From: Geosiphon pyriformis
Lineage: Eukaryota; Glomeromycota; Glomeromycetes; Archaeosporales; Geosiphonaceae
Direction of reading: 5' to 3'
Assembly: GCA_016748015.1 (NCBI GenBank)
Contig: JAAOMT010000488.1
Location: forward strand, 1 to 11,988
Length of the DNA stretch: 11,988 nucleotides
Part shown: positions 1-8,337 of the stretch, piece after piece
Position numbering within the stretch: position 1 is the first letter of the stretch
Layout: each line of letters starts with the position of its first letter
Position numbers and translations under genes: made by a program
The notes under the pieces: model-generated
Database searches by the model: none
Seen by the model: only the letters and a program-made list of their open reading frames with translations
Told to the model about the DNA's origin: nothing

Positions 1-1
1 T

Positions 2-202
2 CTTACCTCTTGGAAAATTGGTTGGAATTGGACGATTAGGCCGATCCATATTATAGCAGGAGTTTGTGCGCCTACTCTAACCGATTTTATGAGATGGGGG
101 TGCCTTTTTTTTCAAGTCATGACCCTTTTTTGGAGCTGTCATATATTTTTCGGATTATTGATTTTCTTAGCAGAATGGACGCCGTTATTCCAGAAGTGTT
201 AA
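2..202 (+). CDS. C-terminal part of an unidentified membrane protein (partial at left edge)
   Basis: The frame is open from the window edge to TAA at 200-202, 66 codons without a stop. The peptide has six tryptophans and a long hydrophobic stretch containing WSCHIFFGLLIFLAEW, then ends WTPLFQKC. Hydrophobic helix followed by an acidic-aromatic tail resembles small multi-pass Golgi/vesicle membrane proteins such as the COPI-associated (Tvp15) family, but this is weak and no residue signature proves it. The overlapping frame 64-267 is poorer: it has no ATG start and no membrane pattern. An AATAAA 61 bases after the stop suggests a terminal exon. The start and any upstream exons lie outside the window. 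An open frame this long is only moderately unusual at this AT content, so the call rests on composition plus the poly(A) signal. Confidence 0.4.
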   Translation, partial: LTSWKIGWNWTIRPIHIIAGVCAPTLTDFMRWGCLFFQVMTLFWSCHIFFGLLIFLAEWTPLFQKC

Positions 203-262
203 ATTGTTTCCCATTGTGTTTTAGATTTGATTTTGTCATTTTTGCCCGTGTTATTTATCGAA

Positions 263-268
263 AATAAA
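263..268 (+). promoter_or_regulatory. Possible poly(A) signal AATAAA
   Basis: A canonical AATAAA hexamer sits 61 bases after the stop of the left-edge frame, within an A-rich run. The position fits 3'-end formation of that gene, but the hexamer is common by chance in DNA this AT-rich. Confidence 0.35.
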
Positions 269-674
269 AAAAGGTCGATTAAAAGATGCTAATAAGTAAT
301 GCTAGTATTTAAACGAAAAAAATTCCTCTTACAGCTTTTTTCTTGAATCCAAAAAAATTTTTATCATTTTAATTAACCTGATAAATTGTAATGAATTAAT
401 ATTTTTTATGTAACTTATCAGTGAGCTATCGACATTTCCCACATAATGGTTCGTTTAAATATTTTGACCAATTACATAAAGTAACTCAATCAATTCTCAT
501 CCACCTAAACTAATATGTTGGCAAAACATAAAACATTCTGACATAAAATTATAGCAATATCACTTTAAATGTATTCAAAAATTTATTGCAAATTAAAATA
601 CCAATTTTGTTTCTTTTAGGTTGTACAGAAACCAAATCAAAAAATTAGGATCTGATGAATTTAGAATAATTCAT

Positions 675-723
675 AAATCACAAATGTCATCAAATTGAAA
701 ATATAGCGTTCAAATCACAAATG
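675..723. repeat. Short direct repeat, 12 bp, 37 bp apart
   Basis: AAATCACAAATG is present exactly at 675-686 and 712-723, about 100 bases before the F-box start codon. It could be a duplicated regulatory element or a small slippage product; the sequence alone does not decide. Confidence 0.5.
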
Positions 724-820
724 AGCGTAAATGATGATCAGCATTCAATTAAGCTTTACTGATCTGATAAATTACCGATTATTCTTTCAAGTTTCGCCCG
801 TCAGCTTCATTATTTCAAAA

Positions 821-2101
821 ATGGCAAAAATAGCTACAGAAAACGTTGCGATTTATTCGATTCAAAAATATCTGGAGAGTAACCATAAACTTTATTCATG
901 TCTTTTCGTGAATCGACAATGGTGCTCAATTGCCATGCAATTAATTTGGGCGGATCCATTTATCAAAAACTCCCAAAAACGAAAAGCCGATCATCCCGTG
1001 AAAATTTTTTTCAAATGTCTTGATGACGAATCAAAGTTAATTCTATCCCAGAACGGATTAAGAACTAATGAGATCCAAACAAAGCCTTTGTTCCAGTACG
1101 CGGGTTTCCTAAAAGTAATTGATTTCGATATTCTCATCAAAATGGCTCTACATTTTTGTGGCTATCCGACCATTTCTGGCTTGAGATATGATCGAGTCAA
1201 AGAAAAACTTGAGCCGGTCCTTCAAGTTCTATTAATGCTTTTCAGCAAACAATCTCACAATCTAAAATACGCTAAAATCTGCCATGTCGGAATGTTGAAT
1301 ATAGTGGACTTTGCTCATTTATTTGACAGCTCTCACGGAAAAGCATTGCTTGATCGAATAACTCATGTAAAGCGTCTAGTTATTAGACCATCGAGACGTG
1401 AAAGCTGTTTGAGATTTGCCGAGAGAATGAAGCACCTTGTATGTTTATCAAATTAATTCCTGGAAGCCTTTCTCTTAAAGCAAATAGAAGTTTATTTCGC
1501 TTACTTTTTATTATCTCCATTAAAAGGAAACTCTCACGATAACGTTCCTGTATAAGGTTGTAAAAGACTTCCCTCAAATTCGGAGGGAATTGATCAAAAA
1601 TACAGCCGAGTATCTTTTGAACTTACGAAACCTCAAATCATTTGAATTAATCGGCCAGTATTCGTTTGAAGATTATTCAACAATTATTGAAGCTTTAGGG
1701 ACGCATCGCCAAACACTATGTAACGTGGAATTTCGGAACCTTAATTTTAAATGGACTGCACCTTTGTTGCCATTAGCTGGTTGCGAACAATTACAGCAGC
1801 TTGCTTTCCACAATTGCTCGCGAGTTGATGATCAATTATGTGAGCCTTTGTTTACAGCAAAATTACCTCATCTCACCTCAGTAAAAGTGCTTCACGGTCC
1901 AAGTGAAAGATTTCGTATCTATACGGAGCATTATTTTGCCCAAAAACATCGCCGACTCATCAAATGGACTAAAAAAATTACAGGAATTGCTTTTAATTGT
2001 GAGTAACGAGCTGAGGAAAAAAATCATATTTTTTCATATATATTAATCCCTAATAACTAAATCTCTTCCCAAAATTAGCTCGCTATTCGTGGACATATTA
2101 A
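821..2101 (+). CDS. F-box-like / leucine-rich protein, three exons
   Basis: F-box proteins are substrate adaptors of SCF (Skp1-cullin) ubiquitin ligases; this is inferred from the N-terminus. Residues 1-50 match the F-box-like helix pattern, with YLESNHKLYSCLFVNRQWC followed by an I-W-x-D-P motif typical of the very large F-box family of mycorrhizal fungi. Leucine-rich segments follow (MKHLETLTI, LLNLRNLKSFELIG, LEYL-like blocks). Model: exons 821-1438, 1527-1998 and 2079-2101, 370 residues. Intron 1 has donor GTATGT and acceptor TAAAAG; an in-frame alternative acceptor ends at 1556. Intron 2 has donor GTGAGT, a TAACTAA branch point and acceptor AAAATTAG. Both splice phases fit, and the first junction makes a natural leucine-rich repeat. 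The ATG at 821 is preferred over in-frame ATGs at 731/734 because the F-box starts right after it and it has A at -3. If intron 2 is retained, translation ends at 2006 instead. It is shorter than usual for the family (often 450-550 residues). Confidence 0.82.
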
Positions 2102-2604
2102 AACGCTTTTGGCCTATAAAAAAACTTGAATATCTGTCACATGATTTCAAAATTCAATTAGATTCTTCTAGTAAACTTTCTCAAATCCTTAGGTTCTAAA
2201 TTTGTGAGGGATGGCTCCAAATCTGAAAAACGATCATTTGTAAAAAAAAACCCAAAGACAATGTGCGGAATGCAAAAGTAAATAAGAAATTTGCATTTTT
2301 CAGTTTCAATTTCAAAGAATTGATAAAATTGATAAAAAAATTTTGCTTCTATACGAGGTAAATATTTTCGAAACATTTCGTAACAAAGCTTTTATATTAG
2401 GCTAATCACATAATATTTTAAGAAGTGAGAAACATTTCAAAAATGAATTTTCTTAGAAAGCATTTTTTTTTGAAACAAAAATATTATTAGGAATATTTGG
2501 AGTAAACACCTCGTCAAAATATAGTTTAAAAGTTTTTTTTGGTTTAAAATTGTATAAGATATTTTCGCTTCTTTACAGTTTCTAAAGTTCTTTAAACTTT
2601 ACAT
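2102..2604. other. Intergenic space between convergent genes
   Basis: This separates the 3' end of the F-box gene (+) from the 3' end of the lipase gene (-). It is AT-rich with several A and T runs. A 72-codon minus-strand ATG frame at 2158-2376 is present, but about one such frame is expected by chance in this window and I recognise nothing in it. No clear AATAAA is visible for either gene. Confidence 0.5.
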
Positions 2605-4170
2605 TTAAATTGTAACCAAAGGATAATGATATTCACAATCTCCAAATGTTACTCCAAAATAAGGGCCGAAATGGGCTCTTGTTCCTTTACCATCAGTGCC
2701 CAAATTACATTCCTAGAAGGAAGATTGATAAATGAAACTATTTTATATTTACTTGTCACAATAAATAAATTAGCTTTCTCTATAAAAGCTTTTATAATAA
2801 AAACCAAACATACCAGATTTTCGCCATATTTTTTTTTATCCTGTGGTGAAAATTCCGGACATTCATAAACAATATCATAATCTTCAAGAATTCTATCAGC
2901 ATCAGAATCTTCGCAATGACAATCCTTATCTGGAATCCAATACTCAGTGCCAGGGTGCATATATAGTTTACCATCGGTTGATTTTTTTGGAAAATGGGGG
3001 AAATAGTCATTACTATGTGTGATCCTGTAGACCCTGAGATTACCATCAGGATTTTGCTGGAAATCAGCTGCAAGCTGAGAATCTCCCGGACGTGGCGAAC
3101 CAAAAGTTATAACAGTAATATCAATATTGTCATTATATTTTAGATGAACCCTCACTAACAAGCCGTATATTTGGGCAAAAACTAATGATATAATTAAAAT
3201 ATATAGTTAGGACCCCGGCCGTTAAATAAATTTCAAACTTTTGTATTAACATACATGAATTAAAATGTTAATAATTCCTTACATCCACCAATGCCATGTC
3301 CACTAAGGACAATATGAATTGGAATATTCGCTTCTCTTCCATTTTTTAATGTTCTTATAGAGGCTTGTATTCCGCCGTCAAATAATCTGAAACAATCATC
3401 TGGCCATGATCTCCACCAATATGAATCAAGTCTGAATGCATTTTTATTTCGTATATCAGATAATAAGTGTACTAGTGTAAACTTGGTCTTTTCCATTTGG
3501 CTTTTAATCATTTCTGACCCTAATTATTAAGAGAACAGAAATTTTTTAAAACTAAAGACGAAAAAATACTTAACGAGTGTAAAAAATAAAATGGTCTGAA
3601 TATATTTAGTTAAAATGCTCGCAACTATTTTAAAAACTTTCCTCTAAAAATTCCGGTAATTCGTCGCAAATTGGGGTTCATGAAAACCCTAGCTAATCAA
3701 ATTATTTATATGTGAAATTAATAACCGATTTGTCTCTAATATGCAAGAAAATTCCGAAGCTAAATATTTCACTTGAAAATCATCATACCGATAAAGCCTC
3801 TACCAATTATATCAGTATTCTCTCTAGTACAATAGAGCGTGTTTGTCATATATGCGATTTCTTTGAAAAGCTGAAGAATCCTGTACTCTTTTACCAGCCT
3901 TTTAGGTAATGACACTTTTTTTTTCTTCTCGAATCCACCTCCTCTACTTGTCAAGAGTAGCTCTTGTTGATTATCAGGTTGAAAGATCTTTTCTCGGCGC
4001 TTAAAGTTTGGTTTCATTTGGAAAAACTTTTCATAATATTTTGTTGTATTTGTCTTTTTTGACAATGGAGCAAGTATTTCAGCTAATAAGTTTTCTCTTT
4101 GATCTTGGAAAAATGAAAAGCAAATGATTAGAAGAGAAAAGAAAAGAAATACTGATATATTTTGTAGCAT
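2605..4170 (-). CDS. Secreted class 3 lipase-like protein, nucleophile Ser replaced by Gly (possible pseudogene)
   Basis: Homologue of fungal alpha/beta-hydrolase triacylglycerol lipases (Lipase_3, PF01764; Thermomyces/Rhizomucor type). Start ATG at 4170 gives a signal-peptide-like N-terminus (residues 1-22, hydrophobic from SVFLFFSLLIICFSFF). Exons: 4170-3789, 3692-3638, 3519-3283, 3181-2814, 2712-2605. Introns are 96, 118, 101 and 101 nt; intron 3 (3282-3182) has GTAAGG, a TCCTAAC branch point and CATTAG. Landmarks in order: GRGFI, IFRGK (oxyanion strand, normally FRGS/T), GHGIGG (normally GHSxGG, about residue 222), VITFGSPRPGD, YRITHSNDYFPHFP with the catalytic-Asp context, HPGTEYW, GENL|ECNLGTDG, and RAHFGPYFG with the catalytic-His context. 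So Asp and His remain, but Ser is Gly (GGC; AGC is one transition away) and the oxyanion Ser/Thr is Lys. The exons total 1150 nt, one over a multiple of three; the excess lies at the exon 2 donor (GGAAA|GTTTTT). The gene is convergent with the F-box gene and divergent from the second lipase copy. The family call is strong; lipase activity is very doubtful. Confidence 0.85.
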
Positions 4171-6686
4171 AATTTTTTTCAAAAAAACCAATTTTTGTTA
4201 AAGAAGAATTTGAAAAACCTCAACCATTTCAACATTTCAATAAAACCCGTAACGAAAATCCGAATTTTAGATAACACAAAAACAGCATTAAATATTTGAA
4301 TCTTAGATCAAAACAATAAAATTTTTCATATGCTGTTAAAATGGATGGAAAAAGATTTATACCAAGTAGTGGAGTAAGTTTTATATTGAAAATTTGTTAG
4401 ATAAGAGTAATCAAAATTTTCAAGATTAATGTCTAAAACTTTGTAGTTACACAATAATATAACAATAACTAATTTTAATCATGTATTTTCTTGATATAAT
4501 AGGAGGATTTTAGGATATCGCTCAAATTCTTAAAAGTCTCGAATCTAAAAGCCTCAACATTTCATACTAATTTCAGATTGAATAAAATAGACTAAAACAT
4601 TTTCTAAATTTTCTGAGCATTAATCAGATTAAATTTTTATATATTTAGAAGTTTTCATAGCATGTTTTAACTATTTAGCCTTATGAAGACTCTACCTTAA
4701 GAATTGCAAAGTATTTCTAAAACAAAGTAACTATAATTATAGATAAAATTTTATGCAGTAAGAAAATGTATAAAATCGCTTATTAGATATATTAGATAAA
4801 ATAAATAAATAACTAAATAAATTTATTTCGAAGATATTTAGTTATTCTCAAATCTTTTATAGAGAATTACATCTTTATATGTCTATTCATATTATCCTAG
4901 TTATTAGTTCATCTTCTTTGATTTTTTGATATAAATTAAGCGGCGATATTAAAAATCTTTTGCTGTATTAAACTTAATAAGGAATAACTATTAAGATGGA
5001 TAATGACTATATTTAAAATAGTCTTAAGCATGGATATATAAATGATATTTTGAAATAAGGTGTTCCGGATAGTTAATAGAGTTATTCTAAAGACTAAAAG
5101 TTTTTATTTATAAAACAATGTAGAAATTAAACCTAATTTGAGTTGAACCGATTATTTGGGTGGTGGTAGTTAATACATGGGCTTCAAGTTCTTTTGCTTT
5201 TTATAAGGATATTTAGGATCTTTTTACATTTTTTCAAGGCCTAGAACTACATTTATCTGAGCAAAGAATTGCTTTCATTTCCGGGATAACAATTTTAAAT
5301 GCGTCAACAGGTTGAAAAAAAACATTTTAAGATGAGAGTGATCCAAAATTTACGAATATTATTGAAGTATCAAATCCTAAATATTTCAAATATTTTAAAT
5401 TATTTAGTGAACAAAATTTTTGAATCAGAAAAATGAAAAATTGTTTATGGGAAAAGATTTAAATTTGAAATCTAAATGTATATAAAAATTATATGTAGAA
5501 AACTTATTAATATGGCTTTTTCTGATCTTAAATTTCTTGCCAATAATATTCTAAAAATTATTGAAAAACTATTGTCTAAATACAGAAATTTCGAAATGCT
5601 CTTAATGTATCAAAGATAATTTAGCAGTTGCTTACAAGATTTTGATTGTGCTCAAATATAGTCATAAGAAAATCCTCTTATATATAGTAATAAATATATA
5701 TTCTTTTCTTATCTGTGATAAAAGTGTCTAGATTGTAAATGGAACTCTAATTCTTTGGGAATTTTATCCTAGGTTCAAGATATGGATTCGGATGAAAATG
5801 AAAAATAGAGCACCAAGTTAAAGAATACTAGATGGTATAATAAGTGGATAATTTTTGGCTAAAAGTACTTTGACAAAATTCTGTAATTTTGAAAATATTT
5901 CTTGAGAAATAAGATTGATCTTTTGGTTTTAATAAGCTTCCAAAAATTCATAAATAACAAATTTTAAAAAAAACTCTCCTAAATATCATCAAATTACTTA
6001 CTTGGATTAAGAAGCATTTTGGGAATTCTCAATAATTAAGTTTTATCAATCAAACAATTCAAATAAAATTTGATATGAAGTCTCTTATCCAAATTAATTT
6101 ATATTAACAAATTGAAAATGGCCAAATTCAATTCAATATTTTGTAAAAATGAATTGGTATGCTCTTTAGCAAAAACCGAATTGATTTTACCAATGATTTT
6201 TTATTACTTGATATTGTTAAATTTCAAAAAGATATGTTTTATATCCAAGACAAGAAATTTAATAAAAATCAAGAATGCGATTGATCTATTCATGGTGATT
6301 GCCTCTATTATTTCTGAATAAAAATCTCCGTCTTGAAAGTTCCAAGATTAACGGTAAATATTTTGTAAATATTTCAAGGCATGCTTTTATTTTTCTACCT
6401 AACGAAATTCTGCAATGTCCAAGCAACTATGAGGATAAAATAAGTTTCAAGTGGGTCACCATTGAACGATCAATTATAGAAACCTTTATTATCACAAATC
6501 ATTGTAGTTCCTCAGGGAATCATTCATTATCAACATAAAATCCCCTGCTGATAATCATCAATCATATGGGTTTTTGTTATTCTTGGGAAGATATAGAATG
6601 TGTTAATAAACGCGTGGCTATCGTTTATAATTTTTGATATAAAATTATCCAAACTATAGTTGCCTAAGGGTTATAATTATTTTATA
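4171..6686. other. Long AT-rich intergenic region between divergent lipase homologues
   Basis: I see no supportable gene in these 2.5 kb. Stops are dense on both strands, with poly-A and poly-T runs throughout. Small frames at 6118-6321 and 6299-6538 (+) are within chance expectation and show no recognisable domain. A slightly less AT-rich patch around 5150-5330 could be a worn transposon or exon remnant, but no motif supports that. The ends should contain the promoters of the two divergent lipase-like genes. The one clear structure is the inverted repeat at 4808-4846. Confidence 0.6.
4808..4846. repeat. Perfect 12-bp inverted repeat with 15-nt spacer
   Basis: The left arm AATAACTAAATA (4808-4819) and right arm TATTTAGTTATT (4835-4846) are exact reverse complements. 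The spacer carries part of a second small palindrome (AAATAAATTTATTT). It would form a hairpin or cruciform, but is not tied to any gene. Confidence 0.6.
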
Positions 6687-8337
6687 ATGAGAAGAAAAGC
6701 TGCGATTCTTCCAAGCGAAATCCCAGAAACAAGCCAATTTGATCATCGCGTGCAATATAAGTCACAAAAACGACAAAGACAATTATTTCAACATCATATT
6801 TTTGTTTTCTTTTTTATACTATTTATGGCGGTTTTTTTTTAAAATTACTGAAATAAGTGTGGAAGCAAGGAAAATAAAATTACAAAGCAAAAGCCAAGAG
6901 ATGAACGTGACCTATAGAGGAAAAAGTGATTTCTTGAAGGATTCCAAATTCAATAGTTTTGAGGATAGAATTATGGATGAGATTATTTCAGTATCGGGCA
7001 GAAAATTTGAATACAAAACGAAGATAAAAAAATCTCTGATCGATCATCGAAAATTGCAAATAATGAAGGATCAGGCTGTAATGATTTTTGTGAACTGTCA
7101 AAAATAACGAACGAAATTCAACCACTTCTTACGATTGACAATTTATCCGACTTGCCAGAAAAGGATCAGAAAAACTTTATTGATCAAGAGGTCGAGCAGA
7201 TAAATTCGGAAGAATTTGAATTTTATCCTAAAAGTAATAAAAACTTAACGGGAAATAATCAAATAGAAGAAAACTTTATCAACTTGCAATCAACCCTAGA
7301 AATTGGGGATGTATTAGATTCATTACTCTTAAATCCTATCTTAGAAGATGATACAGATTTTAGAAAATATATTTTGAAAAAGGTAGCGCCCAAATAAAGG
7401 AATCTGAATTAGTCAATTCACAAGACAAACATTCTGAACAACAACTAGGGAAAAAAACTATATTAATCAAAGCCGATAAAAGTTCTCTAGAAGCAATCGA
7501 TCTTCAAGATAGAAAAATTTTGGGGGAATTGGGAAAACCCATTTTGGACAAAGGTGGCTCGCTATGCAAATGATGTTTACTGTGACCATCGGGAAAAAGT
7601 ATAGATTTCCAAAGATATTCGAGGTATTAATTTAATTAGGAGAAAATAATGACCTTATTTATTTTATTTTGCCAACTGACGTGATTTTTGTAATGCTGAA
7701 TCTAGTTTTGGTAAATGAAGAAAACAGTAAAGTCGCTTGGATCAGTTTCCAAGGCACTCTACCGGCAAAGAACAAGATGGATAAATTTGATTTTAAATTA
7801 ATCGAATGCCCTTATGCCTTAACCCAGGGCTCAAAATGTGACAAAAAATATGTGAAAATATTTCAAAAAGCCGAACCAGCAATTCAAAATTTTCTTAAAT
7901 TAAGAATATCTGTGAAAACAGTAGTTTTAATTGGATTCAATTCAGGGGGTGGTAAACTTAAATCTTGTTATTGTATAGATTCGCACTTGAAAATTAGAAA
8001 TTTAAATCATAAATCATGGTTCTTATCAATTTCTCCTCTCTTTCACAATTTACGCATTTTTTGACAGGCCTTGCTTTAAGGAACAAATATCAAAATCCAC
8101 ATGTTCGAGTAATTACCTTTGGTCAACCACCAAAACAAAATTATCGATGCCTTGCTATTGATGACGTAATGTCCTTTGTAAGTTCGAATATGATTCTTTT
8201 TTTTTATATATTAAAAAATAAATTCCGAATTGAGCTGTTTATCAACAGCTCGTTCCAACTTGAAATCTGATGCACATAGAGGACCATATTTTGGAACATT
8301 GATGGGTGATTGTAATCCAAACAGACATAAAAAATAA
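6687..8337 (+). pseudogene. Decayed class 3 lipase homologue with membrane-anchor-like N-terminus
   Basis: Second Lipase_3 homologue (PF01764 family), readable only in pieces. ATG at 6687 opens a basic N-terminus (YKSQKRQRQ) and one hydrophobic helix (about residues 38-52, FVFFFILFMAVFF), as in type II anchored proteins. The frame breaks in a T9 run (6832-6840), resumes one frame over to about 7075-7107, shifts again, then again at an A5 run (7377-7381), and again before 7542. Domain blocks: FWTKVARYANDVYC (7542-7583); exon 7706-7951 with KVAWISFQGT and VLIGFNSGG; exon 8068-8177 with GLALRNKYQNP and VRVITFGQP; exon 8249-8337 with DAHRGPYFGTLMGDC, then TAA. GFNSGG replaces GHSxGG, so the nucleophile is Asn. 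The block with the catalytic Asp (YRITHSND in the neighbour) and the following HPGTEYW region is absent between 8177 and 8249. The His block remains. Two intron positions and phases match the neighbour (before the FRG strand, and right after GxxxGG, both phase 1), which supports common descent. No intact product is possible as sequenced. Confidence 0.8.
8232..8251. repeat. Perfect 8-bp stem, 4-nt loop hairpin over a splice acceptor
   Basis: GAGCTGTT (8232-8239) and AACAGCTC (8244-8251) are exact reverse complements around TATC. The AACAG acceptor of the last lipase-pseudogene exon (cut after 8248) lies in the right arm, so an RNA hairpin would cover the acceptor. Confidence 0.6.

Larger units (their letters stand above)
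203..820. other. Intergenic AT-rich stretch upstream of the F-box gene
   Basis: Apart from the poly(A) signal at 263-268 I see no gene here; all frames are broken by frequent stops. The last 100 bases should hold the promoter and 5' leader of the F-box gene, but I cannot point to a convincing TATA box. A 12-base direct repeat (AAATCACAAATG) occurs at 675-686 and 712-723. Confidence 0.6.

Noticed and set aside
64-267. 67-codon plus frame at the left edge
   Set aside because: It needs a TTG start and overlaps the better frame ending at 202, which is open to the window edge and has a membrane-protein composition.
1383-1577. Minus-strand frame across the F-box intron 1
   Set aside because: Antisense to a well-supported gene and spanning its intron; no domain.
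2626-2868. Plus-strand 80-codon frame
   Set aside because: Antisense shadow of the last two lipase exons and their intron.
2792-3103. Minus-strand 103-codon frame
   Set aside because: Shifted-frame shadow inside lipase exon 4, whose correct frame carries all the conserved motifs.
3712-3909. Plus-strand 65-codon frame
   Set aside because: Antisense to the end of lipase exon 1 and intron 1.
7078-7158. Possible 81-nt intron (GTAATG...TTGCCAG) joining two frames of the lipase pseudogene
   Set aside because: The splice phase leads to a stop soon after the junction, so a frameshift explains the frame change better.
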